From: Bradyrhizobium icense | GTDB taxonomy: Bacteria > Pseudomonadota > Alphaproteobacteria > Rhizobiales > Xanthobacteraceae | Assembly (NCBI RefSeq): GCF_001693385.1 | Contig: NZ_CP016428.1 | Location: 2,046,001-2,110,000, forward strand | Length of the DNA stretch: 64,000 bases | Direction of reading: 5' to 3' | In this document: positions 23,917-33,205 of the stretch, one piece after another | Numbering within the stretch: position 1 is the stretch's first letter | How the letters are laid out: every line of letters begins with the position of its first letter | The notes under the pieces: generated by a model | Seen by the model: the letters and a program-made list of their open reading frames with translations, nothing else | Told to the model about the DNA's origin: nothing | The model's database searches: none | Program-made: the position numbers and the translations under genes

Positions 23917-25449
23917 TCATTTGGACGATGTCGCCGATGCTCCACCGGGGTTCTTGCGCCATGACCAAGTCGAGAGTATGCGCTCGGCATCGGCTTCGAG
24001 AAGTTTTTGCTTCGCTATTACTTCTTCCTTCACAACCCTGAGGTCTTCGTCCTGATACAAAAAATCGGAGCATCGTGAATTGTAGTCATTGGCAAGCGCG
24101 TTATAGGCGCGGATGTCTTCGGGACCTCGAACCCGTTGCTTCACGACACGCAGCCGTTCTTCCTGAAAGCGGCAGAAGCGAACATATCCTCGCGCAAAAC
24201 GCTGGCCATTGCCGACGGGAGGAAGCAACTCTGGCTCGGCTTCCTGCTGGGGTGGATTGGGTACTGAAACGACGGAAAATGCCGCTCCCCTGTCGAGAGC
24301 CCGATACGCCACCAGCAAGCCAGGCATGACCAGCAGTACCGCAGCCGCGAGCGCGGCTTTTTTGACGTGGCGGAAGCGGCCGCTCCCGGCCGGTACCGCA
24401 AGGTCCCGGTTCTGCATGATAGCGGTTGAACTGGCATGCAGCATTTCGCGCAGTATTTCCCCGACTTCGGCGAGGCGTGCAGCCGCATCCGGAATTGACC
24501 CGAAAGCGAGGAGCGCGTTGTCCAGAACCTGCTGTGTCGTACGGTATTGCCGTTGTCGGCAAAGATCGCCGAGCAAGTCAAAGATGCGATTGGGCGTGCT
24601 GTTCGCTTCCGGGCCGCTGACCTCCTCGTGCGCGTTCGCCAATAGCAGAGGCTCCCAGAGCGAGGACCAGAGCTGCAGCGCATCAGCAAGGCTCTCGACC
24701 GAGGACGCATCGCCCGGTTGTTGTTTCAGTGCTTGGCTAGCACTGTCGACCTGCTGATCGGTTTCGGAACGCATCTGCGCAGTTGCGCACCGATAGGCCT
24801 CCAGCAGGAGGGAGTGCATTCGGATGAACGGCCGTTCGCGCGTTTCCAGGATATGGCGGGCGGACTGCAGCAACGGCTCTGCTGCGCTTTCAGGTGGATC
24901 GTAGGCTCCGATAACGGTCATGCAATGCGCATTCAGGAGATTATTCAACCCATCCCTCACACTCGCCAGCGAGGGCGGCGGCCAACCGGCTCGATGTCGG
25001 AGCGCCTGCAGGACCTGATAGACTTCCATGACATCGATGGAATCGTGCGCGTCAATCAAGCCAACGAGCAGTTCGCTCGATGCACTCCGGCGAGCCGCGT
25101 AGCGCGCAATGAAATTGGCTCTTGCGACCGGAGCTAGCCGGGACGACGTTCGCAGAATGTCTTCGTCGGAAACGTCGGCAGGCAGTTCGGTGAAAAAGAG
25201 ATCGACGCAATCGGGCGTGCTGCCGAGGGGACAGGAGAGTTCGCTCGGCAGGCGCTGGACGGGGTCCAAGAGAGCTGCCTGGGCTTCGGCCAGCCTCTTC
25301 TCGGGCGCGATATGCATTTCCCGTGCGTGCGCGAGAGCCGCCTCAATCTCCATGACAGTCGCGCCAGGATCGATCTCCAGGAGACGGAATGGTTGAACTG
25401 ACGGATCACGTCCGGAGGGCAGGGTGTTATTGGCTAAATTGGCTGCCAT
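23917..25449 (-). CDS. unknown protein with J-domain-like N-terminus and one membrane helix, 510 aa
   Basis: The first 65 residues (FRLLEIDPGATVMEIEAALA ... ALLDPVQRLPSEL) resemble the helical pattern of a divergent J-domain, but without an HPD motif. A long helical, TPR-like middle section follows. One membrane helix lies at about residues 377-396 (KKAALAAAVLLVMPGLLVAY), then a Pro-rich linker and a charged C-terminal coil. The C-terminus is probably periplasmic or the N-terminus cytoplasmic; topology is not settled. It follows the 25501-25992 gene by 51 bases, so they probably form an operon. Function unknown. Confidence 0.7.
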   Translation of the reverse strand: MAANLANNTLPSGRDPSVQPFRLLEIDPGATVMEIEAALAHAREMHIAPEKRLAEAQAALLDPVQRLPSELSCPLGSTPDCVDLFFTELPADVSDEDILRTSSRLAPVARANFIARYAARRSASSELLVGLIDAHDSIDVMEVYQVLQALRHRAGWPPPSLASVRDGLNNLLNAHCMTVIGAYDPPESAAEPLLQSARHILETRERPFIRMHSLLLEAYRCATAQMRSETDQQVDSASQALKQQPGDASSVESLADALQLWSSLWEPLLLANAHEEVSGPEANSTPNRIFDLLGDLCRQRQYRTTQQVLDNALLAFGSIPDAAARLAEVGEILREMLHASSTAIMQNRDLAVPAGSGRFRHVKKAALAAAVLLVMPGLLVAYRALDRGAAFSVVSVPNPPQQEAEPELLPPVGNGQRFARGYVRFCRFQEERLRVVKQRVRGPEDIRAYNALANDYNSRCSDFLYQDEDLRVVKEEVIAKQKLLEADAERILSTWSWRKNPGGASATSSK

Positions 25450-25500
25450 GTCGGGGATACCCGCCGTGCTCCCGGCGCTGCCTCTTGTGGAAGGGAGTGG

Positions 25501-25992
25501 CTATGCCGAAACGTTGGTCGAGATGGTCGATGCGTCAGCCATGTCGAACTCGTCGCTGAGCCGCATGCCGATGTCCTGCACCCGCGAACGCCAGAGCTCT
25601 CGATCAATGCGGGGACCGGCTTCCGGCCGTATGGTCAGCATCGCATTCCACGGGTTTGACCCATAGACAGTGACGACAAATCCGCGACGGGGGCAATCTT
25701 CGATGACGCGCAGCGACTTCATGATGAGCCCTGCGATTTCATCTGCGGTATGAAGCTGTTTACCGATTGCGCCGGCAGATAGTGCTGGCCGAATGTCCGG
25801 ATCGGATTGCTTGTTGGCGGGCAACGGGGGAGGCAGGTTCTGACCGCCGAGCTCGGCTGCGGCCGGTGAGGCCGCGCTGGCGTCGCCTGGCGACGGCTCT
25901 TCGAACCCGCCTTCGTTCGCAATTCCTTTTGGCATGGCTACAATTTTTTGGGCAAACTCTACAAGGCTTCGATCAATCTCATCGACGGACAT
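25501..25992 (-). CDS. hypothetical protein, 163 aa
   Basis: The N-terminal 35 residues are helical and a Pro/Ala-rich linker follows (about 35-65). The C-terminal half looks folded, with LIMKSLRVIEDCPRRGFVVT and NPWNAMLTIRPEAGPRIDRE. There is no signal peptide. It is the first gene of a probable two-gene unit with the J-like membrane protein downstream. No family recognised. Confidence 0.6.
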   Translation of the reverse strand: MSVDEIDRSLVEFAQKIVAMPKGIANEGGFEEPSPGDASAASPAAAELGGQNLPPPLPANKQSDPDIRPALSAGAIGKQLHTADEIAGLIMKSLRVIEDCPRRGFVVTVYGSNPWNAMLTIRPEAGPRIDRELWRSRVQDIGMRLSDEFDMADASTISTNVSA

Positions 25993-26019
25993 TACGCAAT
26001 CCCGGATCGGATTTGAAAA

Positions 26020-27003
26020 TCACGAGGTCAAGGCCGGATTCTTGACGTCGGTCACCTTGAAGCCCTTGAAAAATACGCTGTGCCGGATTGAATCGAAAAG
26101 GTGCTGCGGAGGGGTATTGTCTTCCTTTCCCGTGAGAATGACCCGCAGCCGCCAGAGCGACAGGCCTGCAATCCTGCAAATGTCGACCATCGCAGCGTAG
26201 AACGCGCCGTGGTTCTTCAGGAAGTGACGCCTGCGCGCTTCCAAGAGATAGGATGGCAAACGCTTGGGCTTGTTGTTCACGCCGGTCGACTGGCCGACGA
26301 GGTGAACCACGCGGCTTGCCGGAACGTACCAGGTGGGCCAGCCCTGCTTTCTGGCATTGAAGCAATAGTCGATGTCGTCGAAATAGGTGAAATAGCCTTC
26401 GTCGAGCAATCCCGTCGCTTCCATGGTCTCGCGCCGGACGATCATGCTGGCGCCGGAAACCCAATCCGTCTCGAAGGCATGATCGACCACGGGCGGCGCC
26501 ACCACCCAGCGGCTCAAGAGCTTGCTGACCAACCCCAGCTTCAGGCTGCCCTCGAACTCTCCGAGCGGCGTTTGAAAGCGGAATGCGGACCGTTGCGGCG
26601 TGCCATCGGGATCTTCGAGCCGACTGCCGGCGATACCGACTTGTGGGTTCGTGTCCATGAAGTCAACAAGCGTCTTGAAGGCGTTCGGCCGGACGATCGT
26701 ATCAGAATTGAGCAACAAGAAATATTCCGGCTTGTCGGCCGATTCCAGCGCCGGTCGCAGGATCGCATTATTGCCGCCGGTGAACCCGAGGTTTACGTCG
26801 AGCGCCTTGAGCATGCACCAGGATGACCAGCCATTGTCGTCGATCGCCCTCCGGAGGAGTTCGGCGGAACCATCCCCCGATCCGTTCTCGCAGACCGCGA
26901 CATGGATGCCGGGGACGCTGGCAATCTCCTTTGCGACCGAATGCAGGCAATCAATCGCAAGCTGGGTGACGCGGTAGTTAACAATGACGACGAGCAGTTT
27001 CAC
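26020..27003 (-). CDS. family 2 glycosyltransferase (rhamnosyltransferase-like)
   Basis: 327 aa, GTG start at 27003. It has the GT-A fold of GT2 enzymes: VVIVNYRV at the N-terminus, CENGSGDGS, LGFTGGNNA, and the DxD-type LLNSDT near residue 99. Later FDDIDYCFNARKQGW is the acceptor-site region typical of WcaE/RfbN-like rhamnosyl transferases. It is cytoplasmic or membrane-associated and adds one sugar to a lipid-linked intermediate. It is monocistronic and separate from the main EPS block. Confidence 0.88.
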   Translation of the reverse strand: MKLLVVIVNYRVTQLAIDCLHSVAKEIASVPGIHVAVCENGSGDGSAELLRRAIDDNGWSSWCMLKALDVNLGFTGGNNAILRPALESADKPEYFLLLNSDTIVRPNAFKTLVDFMDTNPQVGIAGSRLEDPDGTPQRSAFRFQTPLGEFEGSLKLGLVSKLLSRWVVAPPVVDHAFETDWVSGASMIVRRETMEATGLLDEGYFTYFDDIDYCFNARKQGWPTWYVPASRVVHLVGQSTGVNNKPKRLPSYLLEARRRHFLKNHGAFYAAMVDICRIAGLSLWRLRVILTGKEDNTPPQHLFDSIRHSVFFKGFKVTDVKNPALTS

Positions 27004-27079
27004 GGTGTGAGACCAGTTGGTGCAAACAATCGGCGATCATTAGTCTTGCGGGTCAGAAAAGAAAAGGCATCTTTGGGGC

Positions 27080-27133
27080 CTTGTTTAATGCATTGGGATA
27101 AACGTTCTTGTTTAATGCATTGGGATAAACGTT
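27080..27133. repeat. perfect 27-bp tandem duplication
   Basis: The 27 bases at 27080-27106 are repeated exactly at 27107-27133. Each unit contains TTTAATGCATTGGGATAAAC. It lies between the GT2 start and the RND efflux gene end. It has no coding role that I can support. An exact copy suggests a recent duplication or a slippage-prone array. Confidence 0.9.
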
Positions 27134-27215
27134 AAAGGCGGCCTTTGTGCCTGCGGCGTTAAAATCCCGGGGCGAGCCGGCCTGGCAAGTCGCCAACCTT
27201 TCCATCTTGTGGTCG

Positions 27216-30200
27216 CTATCGCAATGCCGGCGGAACCGATGTCGATATCGGCGACAGCGTGCCGCGGGATCCCAATCTTCGGCGCAGCCGATCGATCAGA
27301 AGGTAGATCACCGGCGTGCTGTACAGCGTCAGGATCTGCGACACGAACAGTCCGCCGATGATGGTGATGCCGAGCGGCCGGCGCAGCTCGGTGCCGGGGC
27401 CGGTGGCGATGACCAGCGGAATGCCGGCAAACAGTGCCGCCATCGTCGTCATCAGGATCGGGCGGAAGCGGGCGCGGCACGCCTCGAAGATCGCGTCCGC
27501 CGACGACAGGCCGCGGTGGCGTTCGGCGTCGAGGGCGAAATCCACCATCATGATGCCGTTCTTCTTGACGATGCCGATCAAAAGAATGATGCCGACGAAG
27601 GCGATCACCGTGAGCGGCGTATTCGTCACCTGCAGCGCGAGCAGCGCGCCAAGGCCCGCGGACGGCAGGGTCGAGATGATCGTGATCGGATGCGCGAGGC
27701 TCTCGTAGAGGACGCCGAGCACGATATACATCGCCACCAGCGTCCCCAGGATCAGTAGCGGCTGCCGCGCGCTGGTCTTGTTGAAATCGCCGGCATTGCC
27801 CTCGAAACTGCTGCGGATGCCTTCCGGCATGTGCAGTTCCTCGACGGCGCGCTGAATGTTCGAGATCGCGACTTCAAGCGGCACGTTAGGAACGAGGTTG
27901 AAGGATACCGTAGCCGATGGGATGGACTGGGTATGGTTGATCGCCAGCGACGCCAGGCCGCGGCCATAGCGAACGAGCGCGGACAGCGGCACTTGAGCAT
28001 CGTTGGCGCCGGCCACGAAGATGCGCTCGAGGTTGGACGGATCGGCCTGGAATTTCGGGTCGATCTCCAGCACCACCATGTACTGGTTGCGCTGGGTATA
28101 GATGATCGAGATCTGCCGCTGCGCGAACGCGTTGTTCAATGCGTCGTCGATGTCCTTGACGCGGACGCCGAGTGTGGCTGCGGCGTTACGGTCGATCGTC
28201 AGCGTGAGCTGCAGCCCGGCTGCGTCGCGGTCGGTGGAGATGTCGGTGATCCCCTCAACTGTTTCCATGCGTTTGGCGACGATCGGGGTCCATTTCCTGA
28301 GCAGATCGACGTCGACGCTCGATACCGTGTACTGGTAGTTGGAGCTGCTTTGACGTCCGCCGGCACGAACGTCCTGAGCGGCAAACATGTAGAGCCGTAC
28401 GCCTGGCATCGTTTCCAGCTTCTTGCGCAACCGGTCGATCACGAGCTGGGTGCTGAATCCACCTCGCTCCTGCGGCGGTTTGAGGCTGATGAAGAACAGC
28501 CCGCGGTTTGCTGTCATGCTGCCGAGGATCGATCCGACCCCGGCGACGGCGTCGTCGGATTCGATGGCGTCCTCGAGCTGTTGCTGAAACCGGGTCATCG
28601 ACTGGAACGAAGTGTCCGACGAACTTTGCGAGGCTCCGACGATCAGGCCGCTGTCGTCGATCGGAAAATAGCCCTTCGGGATATTGATGTAGAGCACCAC
28701 CGTCAGCGCGATGGTGGCAAAGAACACGAGCAGGGTCAGGAACGGGAAGCCCAGTACGGTCCGCAGCGTCCAGGTGTAAAAGGCGACGACGCGCGACAGG
28801 GTGCCCTCGACCAGCCGGTCGAACCAGGTTACACGGTCGGAGGCTGCCTCCTTGATATAATGCGCGCAGATCATTGGCGTGACCGTGAGCGAGACCAAGG
28901 TCGAGACCACGACGGCAAAGGTCAGCGTCAGTGAAAATTCGCGCAGTAACCGGCCGACAATCCCGTCCATGAAGATCAGCGGCGTGAACGCCGCAATCAG
29001 GGACAGGCTGATCGACAGCACCGTGAAGCCAATCTGCCGAGCGCCCTCCAGCGCCGCCGGATAGGGCGCCATGCCGCGTTCGAGGTTGCGGTGCATGTTC
29101 TCGATCATGACGATGGCGTCGTCGACCACGAAGCCGACGGAAATCGCCAGCGCCATCAGCGACAGATTGTCGATCGAGAAGCCAGCGAGCCACATCCCGG
29201 CACAGGTGCCGGCCAGCGCCAGCGGCACCGAGACGCCCGCCGCAATGGTCGGCGTCAGCCGCCGCAGGAAGACGAACACCACCATCATGACCAGGAAGGC
29301 GGCCGCGAGCAGCGTGAACTGCATGTCGAGCACGCTGGCGCGGATCGTGCCGGTGCGGTCGACCAGCGTCGATAATTCGAGGCCGGCGGGCAGCCATCGC
29401 TTCAGCTCCGGCAGCAAGGATTTGACGCGGTCGACGGTGTCGATCACGTTGGCGTCGCTCTGCTTGGTGATCTGGATCAGGACCGCCGGCTGCTTGTTGA
29501 ACCAGGCGACCGAGCGGTGGTTGCGCACGGAATCCTCGACCTCCGCGACGTCGGCGAGGCGGACGAAGTTGCCGGCCGAGCTCTTGATGATGACGTCGCG
29601 GAACTCGGCCGCGGTACGCATCTGCCGGTTGGTCGAGATCGTCTCGCTTTGCCGGCCGCCGTCGAAGATGCCGACCGGCCCCAGCGGATTGGCGTTGATG
29701 ATCGCGAGCCGCACGTCGTCGGTCGCGATCCCCGCGTTTGACAGCGCCACCGGATTGAGCGCAATGCGCACCGCGGGCTGGTCGGCGCCGGAGACGGTGA
29801 CTTCGCCGACGCCTGGCACCTGCGAGATGCGTTGCGCAATCACGGTATCGGCGACATCGTACATCGCGCTCGCCGTCAGCGTCTTCGACGTCAGTGCCAG
29901 CACGAACATCGGCGTCGCCGAGGGGTTTGCTTTCTTGAAGCGCGGCAGCGCCGGCAGGTCGCTCGGCAGGTCCACGAGCGACGCATTGATCGCCGCCTGC
30001 ACGTCGCGTGCGGCGCGGTCGATGTTACGGCCGATCGAGAACTGCAGCTGGATGCTGGTGTTGCCGAGCGAGCTGGTCGAGGTGATTTGCTCGATGCCCG
30101 CGATCTGGCCGAGCCGGCGCTCCAGGGGCGCTGCGACGGTTGTCGCCATCACGGCGGGGTCCGCGCCCGGGCGGTTGGCGAACACCCGGATCATCGGGAA

Positions 30201-30326
30201 GTCGACATTGGGAACCGCCGAGACCGGCAGGAAGGCATAGGCGACCATGCCGACCAGAAAGAGCCCCACCGCCAGCAGCGTGGTGCCGACCGGCCGGCGG
30301 ATGAAGGGCTCGGAAATCGAGGCCAC
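27216..30326 (-). CDS. RND efflux permease (AcrB/MdtC-like)
   Basis: 1036 aa, the usual size. GTG start at 30326 with AGGA about eight bases upstream. ISEPFIRRPVGTTLLAVGLF is the RND N-terminus, with a large periplasmic loop after helix 1 (from about residue 32) and another after helix 7. VGFVVDDAIVMIENMHRNLE in helix 4 carries the proton-relay Asp pair, and GIVKKNGIMMVDFA marks helix 10. It resembles MdtB/MdtC multidrug pumps. No membrane-fusion partner or outer-membrane channel gene is adjacent, so it must use one encoded elsewhere or be a leftover of a larger operon. Confidence 0.92.
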   Translation of the reverse strand: MASISEPFIRRPVGTTLLAVGLFLVGMVAYAFLPVSAVPNVDFPMIRVFANRPGADPAVMATTVAAPLERRLGQIAGIEQITSTSSLGNTSIQLQFSIGRNIDRAARDVQAAINASLVDLPSDLPALPRFKKANPSATPMFVLALTSKTLTASAMYDVADTVIAQRISQVPGVGEVTVSGADQPAVRIALNPVALSNAGIATDDVRLAIINANPLGPVGIFDGGRQSETISTNRQMRTAAEFRDVIIKSSAGNFVRLADVAEVEDSVRNHRSVAWFNKQPAVLIQITKQSDANVIDTVDRVKSLLPELKRWLPAGLELSTLVDRTGTIRASVLDMQFTLLAAAFLVMMVVFVFLRRLTPTIAAGVSVPLALAGTCAGMWLAGFSIDNLSLMALAISVGFVVDDAIVMIENMHRNLERGMAPYPAALEGARQIGFTVLSISLSLIAAFTPLIFMDGIVGRLLREFSLTLTFAVVVSTLVSLTVTPMICAHYIKEAASDRVTWFDRLVEGTLSRVVAFYTWTLRTVLGFPFLTLLVFFATIALTVVLYINIPKGYFPIDDSGLIVGASQSSSDTSFQSMTRFQQQLEDAIESDDAVAGVGSILGSMTANRGLFFISLKPPQERGGFSTQLVIDRLRKKLETMPGVRLYMFAAQDVRAGGRQSSSNYQYTVSSVDVDLLRKWTPIVAKRMETVEGITDISTDRDAAGLQLTLTIDRNAAATLGVRVKDIDDALNNAFAQRQISIIYTQRNQYMVVLEIDPKFQADPSNLERIFVAGANDAQVPLSALVRYGRGLASLAINHTQSIPSATVSFNLVPNVPLEVAISNIQRAVEELHMPEGIRSSFEGNAGDFNKTSARQPLLILGTLVAMYIVLGVLYESLAHPITIISTLPSAGLGALLALQVTNTPLTVIAFVGIILLIGIVKKNGIMMVDFALDAERHRGLSSADAIFEACRARFRPILMTTMAALFAGIPLVIATGPGTELRRPLGITIIGGLFVSQILTLYSTPVIYLLIDRLRRRLGSRGTLSPISTSVPPALR

Positions 30327-30651
30327 AGCTGCTTTCCTGCTCTATTCTTCCAAGAGAAGAATGCATCGCTTCGGAGAAGCACGCCTTAGCTGGTAATCAC
30401 CCGCCGTTTAAATCGGCTTTCGAAGTTTACGATCCCCGAGCGGGATGAGAATGCCCAACGGAAGGTCGTTGGTCGAGGATAATTTGCGCTCGTCGCGTGC
30501 GGAGGTTTAGGCGCGGATGTCAAATCGGCCGTAGCTGCTTACGACATCGCTCGGGCGACCAGCCTGTTTAGGCGATTTGGCTGGAGGCGGAGCTGATGGC
30601 TTTGATCGAGCTTCGCTCTCGCGAGGATCGAAAAACCGCTGTCCATATACA

Positions 30652-31206
30652 TCAATGCCTGGCAGCGCTGCATGAGAGATCCAGCTCCACGAACATGTCG
30701 AGCGTAATCTGATCCGGCACGGTTCCGCCGCGTATGCCGTCCTGCATGGTTTGATCGGCTGCCTTGGCTTCGAACTGATGAAGCGGACCGTCGCCCTTCT
30801 CTGGCAGCAGCTTCGGCCGGACGACGAGGTTCGGCAGGAACTGGCGCAGGGTTTCGATAATCTCCTTCGAATCGCAGAACAGGAACGGTACAGCATCGGC
30901 AATACCGAGCTTGTGGGCAAAGGCACGGAAATCTGCAGCAACCTTGCGGCAGAACCTCCGTTCTGCCGCTGCCTGGCTCGACGTCCCCACCAGCGAGGCA
31001 GGCATATTGTCCGAAAACCGGCCGAACAGGCCCGGCCGGTGGACGTCATTACGCGCATTCAATGATAACTGGCGCATCAATGCGATCGGTCCGAGCCAGT
31101 AGGCGGCGCGTTCTCCCACGTTCTCGCCGTTGCTGTGACGGATGTGGATGCCGACGGCGAACGCAGAACCGATCTGCCGATCCCAAAATTGCTGCGCCTC
31201 GGCTAC
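30652..31206 (-). pseudogene. truncated NodZ-like alpha-1,6-fucosyltransferase remnant
   Basis: On the minus strand an open frame has no start codon and runs directly out of the terminator of the PEP-CTERM gene. It reads GIHIRHSNGEN, which resembles the donor-site motif of NodZ-type fucosyltransferases, then GPIALMRQLSLNARND, LFCDSKEIIE and KGDGPLHQF as in that family's C-terminal half. It stops early at ELDLSCSAARH. A neighbouring frame continues ISHAALPGIDVYGQ to 30507, which suggests a frameshift as well. The N-terminal half is missing. It is probably non-functional. Confidence 0.5.
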
Positions 31207-31238
31207 AAAAAAGGCCCCGTCATCAGTTGACGGGGCCC
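31207..31238 (-). terminator. strong intrinsic terminator of the second PEP-CTERM gene
   Basis: GGCCCCGTCA at 31213-31222 pairs with TGACGGGGCC at 31228-31237 around a 5-base loop. Six A residues at 31207-31212 give a T6 tail on the minus strand. It lies 38 bases after the PEP-CTERM stop. Confidence 0.9.
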
Positions 31239-31275
31239 TTTGAACTTAGCTTACGAGCAGCGGCAACTTTACCAA

Positions 31276-31968
31276 TTAAGCCAATCGGAAGCCCGTCTGA
31301 TTTCTTTTGCCGCGATACGCGATAAAGCCAATTCCCAAGAATCCGAGGATCATCATAGCCCAAGTGGCCGGCTCAGGCACCGCGGTGACTTGGAGAACCG
31401 ACGGCGCTCCGTTAGCCGACACGTACCAAAGCTCGAAAGGAACCGTGGTGTTGCCGAGGGGATTTGCGAAATTCTGAGTAATTGCGACAGTCTGTCCGGG
31501 GCTGTCGACTACAGTGGTCCCATTGAGTTTCAGAAGCGCACCGTCATCGTGCGTGATGGTTCCACCAGGGCCGTAGTAGTTGCCTGTGATGAGGAAGAAC
31601 GTAACGTACGCGTTGTCTTTGATGCTCAGGCTGAGGGACGCGAAATCTGCCAAGTTATTCAGCGTTCCGTTAGGCGAAGTATAGCCCGAGATATTCGCAA
31701 AATTCAGAAAACTCGAGGCTAAGTTGCCGGCAGGCGTGGTATTCTGGGGCTCAATATCCACCCAGTTAAGCGGACCAGTATAGGTAAAGTGCGCGTCAGC
31801 AGTGCCGGTAGGAATGGCATTCGCAAGGTTATTCGAATCAACACCGTTAGGCGCGCCATTCCAAATCGTGACGTCGAATGTTCCAGTCAGGAAAGCGGCC
31901 GATGCCGGAACGATTGACAGCCCGACTAGCGCAACGCCGGCCAGTGCCATGGCAAGTAATTTCTTCAT
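31276..31968 (-). CDS. PEP-CTERM sorting-domain protein
   Basis: 230 aa with a strong GGAGG ribosome site seven bases before the ATG. A Sec signal peptide (about 1-24, ending PASAA) leads into a Thr/Asn/Gly-rich beta domain. The C-terminal signal is VPEPATWAMMILGFLGIGF followed by AYRGKRN, so an exosortase should process it. The body has no enzyme motif. It differs in sequence from the PEP-CTERM protein at 19704 but shares its sorting signal and an upstream 11-mer. It has its own terminator. Confidence 0.92.
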   Translation of the reverse strand: MKKLLAMALAGVALVGLSIVPASAAFLTGTFDVTIWNGAPNGVDSNNLANAIPTGTADAHFTYTGPLNWVDIEPQNTTPAGNLASSFLNFANISGYTSPNGTLNNLADFASLSLSIKDNAYVTFFLITGNYYGPGGTITHDDGALLKLNGTTVVDSPGQTVAITQNFANPLGNTTVPFELWYVSANGAPSVLQVTAVPEPATWAMMILGFLGIGFIAYRGKRNQTGFRLA

Positions 31969-32036
31969 AGTAAACCTCCAACTCCGCAGCCAGTGCGAGA
32001 TGTAATACCGGATTAATTGATAATTAAGGAGTCTGC

Positions 32037-32047
32037 TTAAGTCAATC
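32037..32047 (-). promoter_or_regulatory. promoter-like element shared by both PEP-CTERM genes (copy 2)
   Basis: GATTGACTTAA on the minus strand, identical to 20413-20423. Here TTGACT is followed 17 bases later by TATCAA, a fair -10, placing transcription start about 40 bases before the ribosome site. The surrounding 300 bases up to 32281 are AT-rich and hold no gene. Confidence 0.45.
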
Positions 32048-32281
32048 GTATTTTGCGCCGCACTCGTGATTTATTTAAATTAAGTAATTTTTTAATTTCT
32101 GGCCATTTAATTAAGCCGGGTGATCTTGCCACCGTACCATGTTAAGCGGGCTGGTCAGAGAAGAGGTCGTAACTCGGGACGAGCCAAGTGTTCAGGCGGG
32201 TATGGGTACGAGGGAATAGCGAGGCGCGCCTCGTCCAACTAATTGCGTAGATTAAGTTTTTGCCGTCCTAGCGGGTTTAAA

Positions 32282-33205
32282 TTGAATCAAACAACCATTC
32301 GGATATGGCCGGCAGGGCGGTTTGCTAATCAAATGGCCCAGCTTATGTTCGCCCGTAGAATACAGGAATTGTGCCGATCGGAAGTTGTTGTGTTCGGACA
32401 TAAACTGCCGGAGTGGTCCTTACAGGCTGACTTGCGTGGGACGGCACAGAGATCAAACTTGTCAGTTGGATCGAATCTGACACGAGCCGATTATCTCGCC
32501 GCCATGATCAATCGATGCCGACCTCCGACAATCGAGCTCGATGGTGTGGTTCTGAGAGTCGGCAACTATGGCGACATCGAGCGATATCGCGAAATGTTTC
32601 CTTTAAAGAAAGAAGAAGGGATCCAAATCGGGAAGGATCGTATCCTGATACATATCCGCGCGGGCGACGTTAGCGTGCCTTCCCACGGCAGCTACGGACC
32701 CGTTCCAATCAGCTATTATCAATACCTCGTTTCGGAAACGAAGCTCACCCCGGTATTCATCGGCGAAACCAGCCAATCGCCCTACATGGAGGCATTGTCC
32801 CGCGAGTTCCCAGGTGCTGAGTTTGTCGGCGGCGCTTCGGCCTTCGAGGATTTTCAAACCATCCGCAGAGCGCAACATATCGCTGTATCAGTCAGCAGCT
32901 TCTCGTGGCTTGCCGCCTTTCTTTCAACGGCGGAAACCATTCACGTGCCATTGGCAGGCTTGTTGGACCCTCGTGAGCGGCCAGATGCGGATTTGCTTCC
33001 GCTCAGCGATCCTCGTTACCGATTCCACGACGTTAGCGCTCGCGCCTGGAAAAATCGCTATTCTGACGTGCTCGCACATCGCGCTGATTTTAAGCCCATG
33101 TCCGTGATCGACGCGAAGCGGCTCAAGGGGGCGGCGGTACGACGAACCGCTGTGCAAAGCGCGAGGATACACCTTGGTCTCATGCGCAGAATGATCTTCA
33201 GCTAA
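32282..33205 (+). CDS. GT11-like (alpha-1,2-fucosyltransferase-type) glycosyltransferase
   Basis: About 307 aa from TTG 32282 (the open frame reaches TTG 32243). Three features of family 11 are visible: an N-terminal GRFANQMAQLMFARRI resembling the GxGNQMFQY motif, ILIHIRAGDV resembling HxRRGD, and SSFSWLAAFLS resembling the SSFSWWAAWLN motif near the C-terminus. It probably transfers L-fucose from GDP-fucose, which the gmd and fcl genes at 58.7-60.7 kb could supply. Identity to known enzymes looks low, so the linkage is a guess. Confidence 0.6.
   Translation: MNQTTIRIWPAGRFANQMAQLMFARRIQELCRSEVVVFGHKLPEWSLQADLRGTAQRSNLSVGSNLTRADYLAAMINRCRPPTIELDGVVLRVGNYGDIERYREMFPLKKEEGIQIGKDRILIHIRAGDVSVPSHGSYGPVPISYYQYLVSETKLTPVFIGETSQSPYMEALSREFPGAEFVGGASAFEDFQTIRRAQHIAVSVSSFSWLAAFLSTAETIHVPLAGLLDPRERPDADLLPLSDPRYRFHDVSARAWKNRYSDVLAHRADFKPMSVIDAKRLKGAAVRRTAVQSARIHLGLMRRMIFS

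Noticed and set aside
28255-29397. 380-aa second minus-strand frame within the RND gene
   Set aside because: Same-strand out-of-phase shadow of the permease, rich in Arg/Ala/His.
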